From: DATENM01 sp045807725
Lineage (GTDB): Bacteria; Acidobacteriota; Blastocatellia; UBA7656
Length of the DNA: 64,000 nucleotides
Reading direction: 5' to 3'
Assembly: GCA_045807725.1 (NCBI GenBank)
Contig: JBJMGV010000113.1
Coordinates: 23,048 to 87,047, forward strand
How positions within the stretch are numbered: position 1 is the first letter of the stretch; every line of letters starts with the position of its first letter. The position numbers and the translations under genes are program-made. This document shows, piece after piece, positions 15,330 through 23,599 of the stretch. The notes under the pieces were generated by a model. The model ran no database searches, was not told the origin of the DNA, and saw nothing but the letters and a program-made list of their open reading frames with translations.

Positions 15330-17243
15330 ATGGGTAAGATTATAGGAATTGACTTAGGCACAACCAACTCGGTTGTCGCCGTGATGGAGGGGGGCGAGCC
15401 GGTCGTCATCACCAATGCGGAAGGCGCGCGGACAACGCCCTCTGTGGTGGCTTTCACCAAGGACGGCAACCGGCTGGTCGGCCAGGTTGCCAAGCGTCAG
15501 GCGGTCACCAACCCGGAAAACACGGTCTACTCGATCAAGCGCTTTATGGGCCGGCGCTTTGACGAGGTCTCCGAAGAGATGAAGATGGTGCCGTACAAAG
15601 TGACGCAGGCGGGCAACGACGTGCGCATCGTGGCGGGCGGCAAGGATTGGTCGCCGCCGGAGATTTCTGCGATGATCCTCCAGAAACTCAAGCAGGCGGC
15701 GGAAGACTTTCTCGGCCAGAAAGTCACTGAAGCCGTCATCACCGTGCCGGCCTACTTCAACGACTCACAGCGCCAGGCGACTAAAGATGCGGGCCGCATC
15801 GCCGGCCTCGACGTGAAGCGCATCGTCAACGAGCCGACGGCGGCGGCGCTCGCTTACGGACTCGACAAGAAGAAGGACGAGACGATTGCCGTCTTCGACT
15901 TCGGCGGCGGCACGTTCGACATCTCGATATTGGAAGTCGGCGAGGGCGTCGTTGAAGTGAAGTCTACAAATGGCGACACGCACCTGGGCGGCGACAACAT
16001 CGACCAGCGCTTGATTGATTGGATCATCGACGAGTTCCGCAAAGACCAGGGCATCGATCTGTCGAAAGACAAGATGGCTTTGCAGCGACTGAAAGAAGCG
16101 GCGGAGAAGGCCAAGATCGAGCTGTCTTCAACGATGGAGAGCGAGATCAACCTGCCGTTCATCACCGCCGATCAGTCGGGGCCGAAGCACTTGGTGATGA
16201 AGCTGACGCGCGCCAAGTTTGAGCAGTTGGTGGAGGACCTCCTGCAACGCACCATCGAGCCGTGCCGCGCCGCGCTGAGCGATGCCGGCGTCAAGTCAAG
16301 CGAGATTGACGAAGTCGTTCTGGTCGGCGGCTCGACGCGCATACCGAAGGTGCAGCAGATGGTCAAGGAGTTCTTCGGCAGGGAGCCGCACAAGGGCGTC
16401 AACCCGGATGAAGTCGTCGCGGTCGGCGCAGCCATTCAGGCAGGCGTGCTGGGCGGCGAAGTCAAAGACCTGCTGTTGCTCGACGTGACGCCACTTTCGC
16501 TGGGCATCGAAACGCTCGGCGGCGTCTTCACGAAGTTGATCGACCGTAATACGACGATCCCGACCCGCAAGTCGGAAATCTTCTCAACCGCGTCCGACAG
16601 TCAAACGTCGGTCGAAGTCCACGTGCTTCAGGGCGAGCGCTCGATGGCGGCGCAGAACCGCACGCTCGGCAAGTTCCATCTGGTCGGCATTCCGCCGGCC
16701 CCGCGTGGCGTCCCGCAGGTCGAAGTCACGTTCGACATCGATGCCAATGGCATCGTCAATGTCTCGGCCAAAGACCTCGGCACGGGCCGCGAGCAGAAGA
16801 TCACCATCACCGCGTCGTCGGGTCTTGCTAAAGATGAGATTGATCGTATGATGCGTGACGCCGAGTCGAACGCCGAAGAAGATCGCCGCCAGCGCGAGCG
16901 CATCGAAGCGCGCAATAAGCTGGACGGTATGATCTACTCGACCGAGAAGACCTTGTCCGAGCACCGCGACAAGGTCGATGCGGAGACGATCAGCAATATC
17001 GAGTCGGCGCTTACGGAAGCCCGGAGCAAGCTCGACTCGAACGAGGCTGACGAGATCAACCGCGCCTACGACAATCTGGTGAAGGCGACGCATAAGCTGG
17101 CCGAGATTATGTACCAGCAAGCCTCGCAGCAGGGCGGCGGCGGCCAACCCGGCAACACCGGCGCGGCTGGCGCATCGGCGGGCGCGACGGGCGGCGATGA
17201 TGTCATTGACGCCGACTTCGTTGACGTTGACGACAAGAAGTAA
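15330..17243 (+). CDS. dnaK: Chaperone DnaK (Hsp70)
   Basis: 637 residues, normal for DnaK. The ATPase domain begins GKIIGIDLGTTNS and carries DFGGGTFDISILEVGEG and VGGSTRIPKVQ. The substrate-binding domain starts near residue 385 (LLLDVTPLSLGIETLGG), followed by the helical lid and a Gly-rich tail ending DVIDADFVDVDDKK. It binds exposed hydrophobic segments of cytosolic proteins in an ATP cycle driven by DnaJ and GrpE. GGAGG lies 9 nt before the ATG. It is the first gene of dnaK-dnaJ-small membrane protein-hspR; grpE is not in the window. Likely regulated by HspR through the HAIR-like site. Confidence 0.98.
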   Translation: MGKIIGIDLGTTNSVVAVMEGGEPVVITNAEGARTTPSVVAFTKDGNRLVGQVAKRQAVTNPENTVYSIKRFMGRRFDEVSEEMKMVPYKVTQAGNDVRIVAGGKDWSPPEISAMILQKLKQAAEDFLGQKVTEAVITVPAYFNDSQRQATKDAGRIAGLDVKRIVNEPTAAALAYGLDKKKDETIAVFDFGGGTFDISILEVGEGVVEVKSTNGDTHLGGDNIDQRLIDWIIDEFRKDQGIDLSKDKMALQRLKEAAEKAKIELSSTMESEINLPFITADQSGPKHLVMKLTRAKFEQLVEDLLQRTIEPCRAALSDAGVKSSEIDEVVLVGGSTRIPKVQQMVKEFFGREPHKGVNPDEVVAVGAAIQAGVLGGEVKDLLLLDVTPLSLGIETLGGVFTKLIDRNTTIPTRKSEIFSTASDSQTSVEVHVLQGERSMAAQNRTLGKFHLVGIPPAPRGVPQVEVTFDIDANGIVNVSAKDLGTGREQKITITASSGLAKDEIDRMMRDAESNAEEDRRQRERIEARNKLDGMIYSTEKTLSEHRDKVDAETISNIESALTEARSKLDSNEADEINRAYDNLVKATHKLAEIMYQQASQQGGGGQPGNTGAAGASAGATGGDDVIDADFVDVDDKK

Positions 17244-17245
17244 AA

Positions 17246-17345
17246 CTGGGGCTGGGTGATGGGGGTAGGGGCCGGTTTATCTCGGAGAGGATAGCTCTCT
17301 CGAATAACCGAAATCCGGCCCCCAGCCCCTGACCCCCGACCCCTG
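17246..17345. repeat. Inverted 7-mer tract (GACCCCC family)
   Basis: The right arm reads GGCCCCC, AGCCCCT, GACCCCC, GACCCCT (17315-17345). The left arm (17246-17275) is complementary. The tract begins 3 bp after the dnaK stop and ends just before dnaJ, so it lies inside the operon. Confidence 0.8.
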
Positions 17346-17350
17346 TTTCT

Positions 17351-18433
17351 ATGCCTGCAAACCACGACTACTACAAAGCGCTCGGCGTGCCGCGTGGCGC
17401 GAAGACCGACGAGATCAAGAAGGCGTACCGCCGGCTGGCGCGGCGCTATCACCCGGACGTGAATCCGGGCGACAAGGACGCCGAAGAACAGTTCAAGCTG
17501 ATCTCGGAAGCCTTCGACGTGCTGTCCGACCCGAAGAAGCGCGAAGTCTACGACCGGCTCGGTTACTACTCGGAGCAGGCAGCGGCGGCGGGCGGCGTGC
17601 CGTTCGACTTTTCTAATTTTGGCGCAGCCAACTTCCGCGACATCTTTTCTGAAATCTTCAGCAACGTGCGCGGCCAGTCGCCACAGCACAAGCAAGCGGC
17701 GCGCGGCGCGGACATCGAGTACGCCTTGAGCCTCACGTTTGAAGAGGCGATGCGCGGGCTAACGACCAACATTGAAATACAGCGCAGCGAAACTTGCGCC
17801 GCCTGTCACGGCAAGGGCGAGATGGCCGGCGAAACCGTCACCTGTCCGGTTTGCCAGGGCAGCGGCGAGCAACATCGTATGCTCGGCGGCGCGGCGCGTT
17901 GCGGCAACTGCAACGGGACGGGCAAAGCGCCGCGCCCGTGTTCGCGTTGTCACGGCAGCGGCGTCACGGCGCAGCGTGAAACAATCGCTGCGCGCATTCC
18001 TGCCGGTGTTGAAACCGGCTCGCGCGTTCGCGTCCCCGGCAAAGGTCACGCCGGCCAGTACGGCGGCCCGCCGGGCGATCTCTTCGTCACCACCAACGTC
18101 GGCGATCATCCTTATTTCAAGCGGCGCGGCGATAACATCCACTGTGTCGTGCCTGTGACCGTGCCCGAAGCGGCGCTCGGCGCGAAGATCGAAGTGCCGA
18201 CCGTTGACGGCAAGGCGCTGCTCAGAGTGCCGCCCGGCACGCAGTCGGGGCAGAAGTTCCGTCTGCGCGAGCGCGGCGTGCCTTCGTTGCGCGCCGGCGG
18301 CGTGCGCGGCGATCAGTACGTCGAAGTGCGTATCACGTTGCCGAAGGTGATCAGCGAAGAGACCAAAGAGTTGCTGCACGAATACGCGCGGCGCAATCCT
18401 GACAACCCGCGCGCTGAGATGGGGCTTGAGTAG
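17351..18433 (+). CDS. dnaJ: Co-chaperone DnaJ (Hsp40)
   Basis: 360 residues. The J domain (about 5-70) has the essential HPD (RRYHPDVNPGD), then a Gly/Phe-poor linker, a zinc-finger domain with four CxxCxGxG repeats (CAACHGKG, CPVCQGSG, CGNCNGTG, CSRCHGSG) and the C-terminal substrate-binding domains. It stimulates DnaK ATPase and delivers substrates. It lies 107 bp after dnaK in the same operon. The G/F region is unusually short and Ala-rich (EQAAAAGGVPFDFSNFG). Confidence 0.96.
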   Translation: MPANHDYYKALGVPRGAKTDEIKKAYRRLARRYHPDVNPGDKDAEEQFKLISEAFDVLSDPKKREVYDRLGYYSEQAAAAGGVPFDFSNFGAANFRDIFSEIFSNVRGQSPQHKQAARGADIEYALSLTFEEAMRGLTTNIEIQRSETCAACHGKGEMAGETVTCPVCQGSGEQHRMLGGAARCGNCNGTGKAPRPCSRCHGSGVTAQRETIAARIPAGVETGSRVRVPGKGHAGQYGGPPGDLFVTTNVGDHPYFKRRGDNIHCVVPVTVPEAALGAKIEVPTVDGKALLRVPPGTQSGQKFRLRERGVPSLRAGGVRGDQYVEVRITLPKVISEETKELLHEYARRNPDNPRAEMGLE

Positions 18434-18444
18434 CGGAGGCTACA

Positions 18445-18732
18445 ATGACGGACGCGCTCGTCTGGCTGGTCATATTGGCGTTGATCGCCTTGATGTTCTG
18501 GGCGCTCGTGCGTGACCGCGAGCGGTTGAAGAACCGCACGGCGCAGGAGTACGAGCGCGACCTCGCCGAATCGCGCAACTCGATGCTGCGCGCAGGCATG
18601 CTTGAGCTGGATAAGTTTCTCGTCAATGAGAAAGAGAAACGCGCCGCCGTCGAGATGATCAAAGACGAAGGGCAGGGAATGACCAAGACCGGCGGCAAGG
18701 GCGATGACCTTGGCCGCACGGCGAGCGAGTAG
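18445..18732 (+). CDS. Small single-pass membrane protein in the dnaK operon
   Basis: 95 residues: a membrane helix at about 4-22 (ALVWLVILALIALMFWALV), then a charged helical cytoplasmic part (about 23-80) and a polar tail. It is not recognised as a named family. GGAGG precedes the ATG, and the gene sits 11 bp after dnaJ and 2 bp before hspR, so it is almost certainly co-transcribed with and controlled like the chaperones. It could tether or sense chaperone state at the membrane, but this is only inference from position. Confidence 0.75.
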   Translation: MTDALVWLVILALIALMFWALVRDRERLKNRTAQEYERDLAESRNSMLRAGMLELDKFLVNEKEKRAAVEMIKDEGQGMTKTGGKGDDLGRTASE

Positions 18733-18734
18733 CT

Positions 18735-19133
18735 ATGTCGAGAAACAAGAAAGCCAAGAAGTACACGATCAGCGTGGTGGCCGAGCAATACGGCGTTCAC
18801 CCGCAGACGCTGCGTATGTACGAACGCGAAGGGCTGATCAAGCCGTCGCGTTCAGAGAAAGGCACGCGCTACTACACCGAAGAAGACATCGAGCATTTGG
18901 AACTGATCTTGAACCTGACGCGCGACCTCGGCGTCAATCTCGCCGGCGTTGAGATCATTCTGAACATGCGCGAAAAGATGCGGCAGATGCAGCGCGAGTT
19001 CGAGAGCTTCTTGCAGTACATTCACGACAACATCGGCCAGGAAGTCTTCCGCGTTGATGAGCACTCAAAGAGCGCGCTGGTTCCGCGCCGCCGCATCGAG
19101 CTGGTCGTCAAAGGCGGCAAGCGCCTCGATTAA
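18735..19133 (+). CDS. hspR: HspR-type MerR family heat-shock repressor
   Basis: 132 residues. The MerR winged HTH lies at about 10-80 (YTISVVAEQYGVHPQTLRMY, EREGLIKPSRS, GTRYYTEEDIEHLELILNL), followed by a dimerisation coiled coil and a basic tail ending GGKRLD. Position after dnaK-dnaJ and the HTH sequence fit HspR, which represses dnaK operons by binding HAIR sites with DnaK as co-repressor in actinobacteria. No Cys or metal site typical of metal-sensing MerR proteins is visible. The stop of the previous gene is 2 bp away. Likely autoregulates this operon. Confidence 0.88.
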   Translation: MSRNKKAKKYTISVVAEQYGVHPQTLRMYEREGLIKPSRSEKGTRYYTEEDIEHLELILNLTRDLGVNLAGVEIILNMREKMRQMQREFESFLQYIHDNIGQEVFRVDEHSKSALVPRRRIELVVKGGKRLD

Positions 19134-19168
19134 GAGGCTAGTGTCTGGGAGGAAGGGCGTTGATCCTT

Positions 19169-19241
19169 CAACTCCGTTAGCAGCGCAATGTCTATAGTCA
19201 TCAGTCGGTTTGAACATCAAGCTCCGTAGGGGCGCACGTCT
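19169..19241 (-). repeat. 51-bp repeat family, degenerate units
   Basis: Two imperfect reverse-oriented units: one at 19169-19197 (AACTCCGTTAG ... TCTATAG) and one from 19218 (CAAGCTCCGTAGGGGCGCA). They lead directly into palindromic element copy 2. The gap 19134-19653 holds these repeats, the element and about 170 bp with no feature recognised. Confidence 0.7.
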
Positions 19242-19258
19242 CTTTCAGCAACGATAAC

Positions 19259-19479
19259 TATAGAGCGGTGTCTGAAAAGCCCTGAAGGGGCGCGATTCAA
19301 TAGCCCAGCCCAACGGGCTGGGTACACACAGCGTCAATTCCGCAAGCCCTGAAAGGGCGCACTAGGTGATCGGTTATGGCGCCCTTTCAGGGCTTAGCGG
19401 TTAGCCGCGCCGCTCACCCAGGGCGATGCCCTGGGCTGTCGAATCGCGTCCCTTCAGGGCTTTTCAGACACGCTCTATA
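19259..19479. mobile_element. Palindromic MITE-like element, copy 2
   Basis: 221 bp from TATAGAGCGGTGTCTG to CAGACACGCTCTATA (one extra G in the left terminus). Nested hairpins: AGCCCAGCCC/GGGCTGGG, GCCCTGAAAGGGCGC...GCGCCCTTTCAGGGC, CCCAGGGC/GCCCTGGG. The outer arms pair over roughly 39 bp. No coding capacity. Confidence 0.88.
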
Positions 19480-19653
19480 AACAGGTCGCCCCGACCGGGC
19501 TTTTTGATTTCTGGTCTGTACGCCTTGATCCATCATTCTCTTGCTTTCCCGCCAATTTTCGCTATTCTTCCTTCCGTTGTATTGCTTTCATTTCCCCAAT
19601 CCAGGTTGATTCGGTTCAGGATTAATCCAGGCGATTAGCGGAGGCGCGGGCGT

Positions 19654-22600
19654 ATGAGAAAGTCTCTCACCCTTCAAGCGGCAATCTGTGCCGCGACGGT
19701 CTTCATTCTCTTATTCAACATCACGGCTCGCGCGGACGATCTCGATAACATCACCTTTCATGGCGCCGTGCGCGACAGCGCCGGCGCGGCTATCGTCGGG
19801 GCGCGCGTTCAGGTTATGCAAACCGCCACCGGCGTCGAGCGCGCCGTCGTCACTGACAATGAAGGGCGCTATCGTGTCATCGTCAATGCGCCCGGCGGCT
19901 ACACGATTAAAGTCATTGCCGACGGCTTCCGCGAGACTGAAAGCCGTGAGGTTGCCGTGACCAGCGGGCGCGTTGTGGCAATGGACTTCGCGCTGCAACC
20001 GTCGGGCGTCACCGAGCAGGTCACGGTCACAGCGGCCAACGCGCCGCTGGTTGACACGACGCGCACCGTTACCGGCGACACGATTACGATGCGCGAGCTT
20101 GATGAATTGCCTATCGTCAACCGCGACCCGCTGCAACTGGTCTTCCTGCTCGGCGGCGTTGCCGAAGCGCCGCTCTCGACCGCAGACCTTGCCGACGAAG
20201 GGCGCGGCGTCTTTGTGCGCAACTCGCCCGAAGAAGCGGGTGTCTTTTCGCTCACCGGCTCGCCGGCCACTTCCAACAACCTGACCATTGACGGGCTAGA
20301 TAATAACGACGACCGCGCCGCCCGCGAACGCATCACGCTCAACCCCGAAGCGATTGCCGAAGTGCAGATCATCACCAACCAGTACGCCGCCGAGTATGGC
20401 CGCGCCTCGGGCGGACGCATCAACCTGCGAACGCGCGGCGGCGCGAATCAATTTCGTGGCGAAGGTTACTTTTATTTTGGCGACGAATCGCTGAACGCGA
20501 ACACCTACTTTCGCAACGCGCGCGGCCTGGGCCGTGTCCCGCAGCAGCAGCGCCGCGAAGGGGCGACCGTTTCAGGGCCGATTCTGCCGCACAAGCATTT
20601 CTTCTTCGCCAACTATGAACGATTGGATGTGACCGACTTCGCCGAGATCAACGCCACTGTGCCGGTCGCTACGAATCCGCTCTTTCCGCTGCCGCCGCCG
20701 AATCAGCCGGTCAGCGCCGGCAGCCTCGTCGGCTTGTTCGCGGATGATATCTCGACGCCCGAAACGCGCAATGTCATCAATGCGCGTGGCGATTTCAACT
20801 TTGCCGCTTCGCACAACGCTTCGGTGCGTTTCGACGCGCAGCGCGGCGCGAACAAGCGCGGCTTTCCCGGCGGCTCGCGCCTGCTCGACACGATCCTGAT
20901 CGAAGGGCGCGACAGTGAGTCGATCAGCCTCACCGACAACTATATTTTCTCAAGCCACCTCGTCAATCAGGCCCGCGCGCAATATTCGCAGTTGTTGCCG
21001 CGCAACCGCGCCAGCGCCGATTCGATCAGCCTCATCATCCGCCAGCCCGAGCGCGTCACCGCCGGCGCGTACACCGGCACGGACGGCTCGCCGGCCTTCG
21101 CCAGAGAAGAACGCCGCTTTCAGATTCAGGACAACTTGTCGCTCATCTTCGGCAATCATGTGGTCAAGGCCGGCGTTGACGCGCAACTGGTGCGCTCGTC
21201 GTTCACCGACCTGTTTGCCACCGGCGGCGAGTTCACCTTCGCAAGCGTTCAGGATTTTCTGGCTAATAGTCCAGAGCAATTCGTCCAGCGTTTCGACACC
21301 GAAAGCGAAGCGACGAACAATGTGATGGGCCTGTTCGCGCAGGATGAATGGCACCTGCGCCCGAACCTGACGCTATCGTTCGGGCTGCGCTGGGACAATG
21401 AATCCATCTTGAAAGATCAGGATAATTTCAGCCCGCGCGTGGCGGTGGCGTGGGACCCGTTCGGCGGTAAGCTGTTTCGCAAATTCAAGAAGTTTGCCGA
21501 ACCCGGCAAGACGGTTGTGCGCGCCGGCTTCGGCTTATTTTATAACCGCGCTTTGCTGCGGACGATTGATGACTTCTCGCTCGGACGTTCGACGCTGACA
21601 GTTGATTCAGACATTACGCCGGCCATTCTCGATTCTGTAAAGTTTCCTACATCCATCTCTGACCGCGCGCTGGTTGACCGTTTCGGCATTCGTGAATCGA
21701 GCTTCCTGCGGCGCATCAGTCCTGATCTGGAGATTCCCTACACGCTGCAAACCGGCCTCGGCATTGAGCGGCAGATCACAAAGAACATGGTCGTCACCGC
21801 CGATTATATCTTCACGCGCGGGGCGCATCTGTGGCGCGAGACCAATATCAACGCGCCGCGCCTGCCGGCTGGCTCTGCCAGCTTCACCGATTACCTGTTG
21901 AGCCGTGATTTCGATAACCGCCCGAACACAGCGGGCAGGCGGCCCGTCAGCGGCGCGACTGCCGACGTAGTTCGCTTCGATCTCGGCGCGAGTACCTCCA
22001 CGACATCGGGTGCGATTCAAACAGTCAATGGCGTACGCATTCTGACGCTCGGCCTCAACACGCCGGGATCGGCCAACATCACCGCCGCGCTCAACGCGGT
22101 TCGCTTCCTGCGCCCGGACGCGACGCTCACGCAAGTTGAGATGTTGGAATCGACTGGCAATTCGTTTTATCACGGCGGCATCTTTTCGCTGCGTTACCGG
22201 GCAGCCCGGCGCGTGCAGCTACGCGGCGTCTACACGCTGTCGAAGCTGATTGACGAAGGCACGACCAATACCGCTTCGCCGCAAGACCTGTTCGACCGCC
22301 GCGCCGAGCGCGCCCTGTCTTTGCAAGACCAGCGCCATCGATTCACCTTCAGCGGCATCTTCCAGATTCCGCGCATCGAGCTGGACCTCGCGCCGATTAT
22401 TTCATTCGGCTCATCGCGCCCGTTCAACATCGGCTCCGGCTCGGATCGTAATCTGAATGACATTGATAACGACCGCCCCAACTTCATCGCGCCGATTGGC
22501 CCTATCGAGTGGCGTCGCCCAGGCAGCGCTACCGCCGACGATATAAAAGCGCGGCTGCAACTCGCGCCCATCGGTTCGGACGGCAACCTGCCGCGCAACT

Positions 22601-22827
22601 TCGGTCGCGGGCCTGGCACCGAGTCCATCAGCCTGCGCGCCTCGCGCACGATTCGCATCAACGAGCACCTTCGCTTGCGGCCTGCGATTGATGTCTTCAA
22701 TCTCTTCAACAACACGAACTTCAACTTCGGCGCAGAGTTCATTGATCGGAACGACGCCGACTTCCTGTTGCCGCGCCGCACACAACGGCCCCGCACGATT
22801 CAGTTGAGTCTCAAGGCTTGGTTCTGA
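19654..22827 (+). CDS. TonB-dependent receptor, Oar-like
   Basis: 1057 residues with a signal peptide (about 1-27). A carboxypeptidase-regulatory-like beta-sandwich (about 32-115) starts ITFHGAVRDSAGAAIVGARV and contains NEGRYRVIVNAPGGYTIKV. A plug domain (about 130-265) contains NNLTIDGLDNNDDRAARERI and EYGRASGGRINLRTRGGANQ. The rest is a 22-stranded outer-membrane barrel ending in aromatic KAWF. It moves large substrates across the outer membrane using TonB energy; Acidobacteria carry many such Oar-like proteins, often linked to glycans or peptides, but the ligand here is unknown. Two TonB-like proteins encoded near 41 kb are possible partners. It is monocistronic, flanked by repeats. Confidence 0.92.
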   Translation: MRKSLTLQAAICAATVFILLFNITARADDLDNITFHGAVRDSAGAAIVGARVQVMQTATGVERAVVTDNEGRYRVIVNAPGGYTIKVIADGFRETESREVAVTSGRVVAMDFALQPSGVTEQVTVTAANAPLVDTTRTVTGDTITMRELDELPIVNRDPLQLVFLLGGVAEAPLSTADLADEGRGVFVRNSPEEAGVFSLTGSPATSNNLTIDGLDNNDDRAARERITLNPEAIAEVQIITNQYAAEYGRASGGRINLRTRGGANQFRGEGYFYFGDESLNANTYFRNARGLGRVPQQQRREGATVSGPILPHKHFFFANYERLDVTDFAEINATVPVATNPLFPLPPPNQPVSAGSLVGLFADDISTPETRNVINARGDFNFAASHNASVRFDAQRGANKRGFPGGSRLLDTILIEGRDSESISLTDNYIFSSHLVNQARAQYSQLLPRNRASADSISLIIRQPERVTAGAYTGTDGSPAFAREERRFQIQDNLSLIFGNHVVKAGVDAQLVRSSFTDLFATGGEFTFASVQDFLANSPEQFVQRFDTESEATNNVMGLFAQDEWHLRPNLTLSFGLRWDNESILKDQDNFSPRVAVAWDPFGGKLFRKFKKFAEPGKTVVRAGFGLFYNRALLRTIDDFSLGRSTLTVDSDITPAILDSVKFPTSISDRALVDRFGIRESSFLRRISPDLEIPYTLQTGLGIERQITKNMVVTADYIFTRGAHLWRETNINAPRLPAGSASFTDYLLSRDFDNRPNTAGRRPVSGATADVVRFDLGASTSTTSGAIQTVNGVRILTLGLNTPGSANITAALNAVRFLRPDATLTQVEMLESTGNSFYHGGIFSLRYRAARRVQLRGVYTLSKLIDEGTTNTASPQDLFDRRAERALSLQDQRHRFTFSGIFQIPRIELDLAPIISFGSSRPFNIGSGSDRNLNDIDNDRPNFIAPIGPIEWRRPGSATADDIKARLQLAPIGSDGNLPRNFGRGPGTESISLRASRTIRINEHLRLRPAIDVFNLFNNTNFNFGAEFIDRNDADFLLPRRTQRPRTIQLSLKAWF

Positions 22828-22922
22828 AGGAAGCAGGAGGCAGGAGGCCGTGACCAGTGGCCAGTGGCCAGTGGCCAGTTGAAAGTTGAAAGTTGAAAGT
22901 TGTGAGTTGACAGTTGATAGTT
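22828..22922. repeat. 7-mer tandem tract, left arm
   Basis: Starts directly after the receptor stop codon. Heptamers in phase: GCAGGAG, GCAGGAG, then CCAGTGG x3, CCAGTTG, AAAGTTG x3, TGAGTTG, ACAGTTG, ATAGTTC. The GCAGGAG part is complementary to the tract at 23559-23599, 700 bp away. Confidence 0.88.
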
Positions 22923-22925
22923 CCC

Positions 22926-23228
22926 CAAGCCCCGTTAGGAGCGCGATGTTTATAGTTGCGCGGGCGGTTTAATCTTCAAGCTCCGTTAGGAGCGCGATGC
23001 TTATAGCCAACGATGCCATAGATCAAACAAGCTCCGTTAGGAGCGCGATGTTTATAGCTCACGATGCCACAGATGATGCAAGCTCCGTTAGGAGCGCAAT
23101 GTTTATAGAAATGGCTGAAGGATGTGACGAAGCCCCGTAGGGGCGCAATGTTGACATCACGCTCCTGACGGAGCTTGAAGATTCAATCAACTGTGTAACT
23201 ATAAACATTACGCTCCTAACGGAGCTTG
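22926..23228. repeat. 51-bp repeat array with conserved dyad centre
   Basis: Reverse-oriented units start at 22926, 22977, 23028 and 23079 (exact 51-bp steps). A dyad centre at about 23129-23178 follows (GAAGCCCCGTAGGGGCGCAA facing GCTCCTGACGGAGCTTG). Orientation then flips, with a forward unit at 23199-23228. The linkers are similar to each other (GATGCCATAGATCA, GATGCCACAGATGA). Confidence 0.92.
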
Positions 23229-23250
23229 TTTGATCTATGGCATCGTTGAC

Positions 23251-23470
23251 TATAGAGCGTGTCTGAAAAGCCCTGAAAGGGCGCGATTCAATAGCCCAGC
23301 CCAACGGGCTGGGTACACCCAGCGACCATTCCGCAAGCCCTGAAAGGGCGTAATAGGTGATCGGTTATTGCGCCCTTTCAGGGCTTGGCGGTTTGCACGG
23401 CCTCTCTCCCAGGGCGATGCCCTGGGCTGTCGAATCGCGCCCCTTCAGGGCTTTTCAGACACGCTCTATA
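23251..23470. mobile_element. Palindromic MITE-like element, copy 3
   Basis: 220 bp from TATAGAGCGTGTCTG to CAGACACGCTCTATA with the same nested hairpins as copy 2. The C at 23250 lies exactly 51 bp after the previous unit start, so the element interrupts the next unit after its CTATA. The unit resumes as TATAAACATTGCG at the right end, so TATA is present at both borders. This looks like a target duplication. Confidence 0.92.
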
Positions 23471-23546
23471 AACATTGCGCTCCTAACGGAGCTTGTTTGA
23501 TCTATTGCATCGTTGGCTATAAACATCGCGCTCCTAACGGAGCTTA
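23466..23546 (+). repeat. 51-bp repeat array, right part
   Basis: Forward units at 23466-23495 and 23517-23546, 51 bp apart, continuing the array interrupted by element copy 3. Confidence 0.9.
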
Positions 23547-23558
23547 GACCTATGCGAC

Positions 23559-23599
23559 CGGCTGCCTCCTGCCCCCTGCCCCCTGCCTCCTGCTTCCTA
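23559..23599. repeat. 7-mer tandem tract, right arm
   Basis: Heptamers GCCTCCT, GCCCCCT, GCCCCCT, GCCTCCT, GCTTCCT. It includes the stop codon of the rhomboid gene (TAG on the minus strand, 23597-23599) and pairs with the left arm beyond the array. Confidence 0.85.

Noticed and set aside
22926..23546. CRISPR array (30-nt repeats, 21-nt spacers)
   Set aside because: The linkers share a consensus (TGATCTAT-GCATCGT), units occur in both orientations around a dyad, and no cas gene is in the window.
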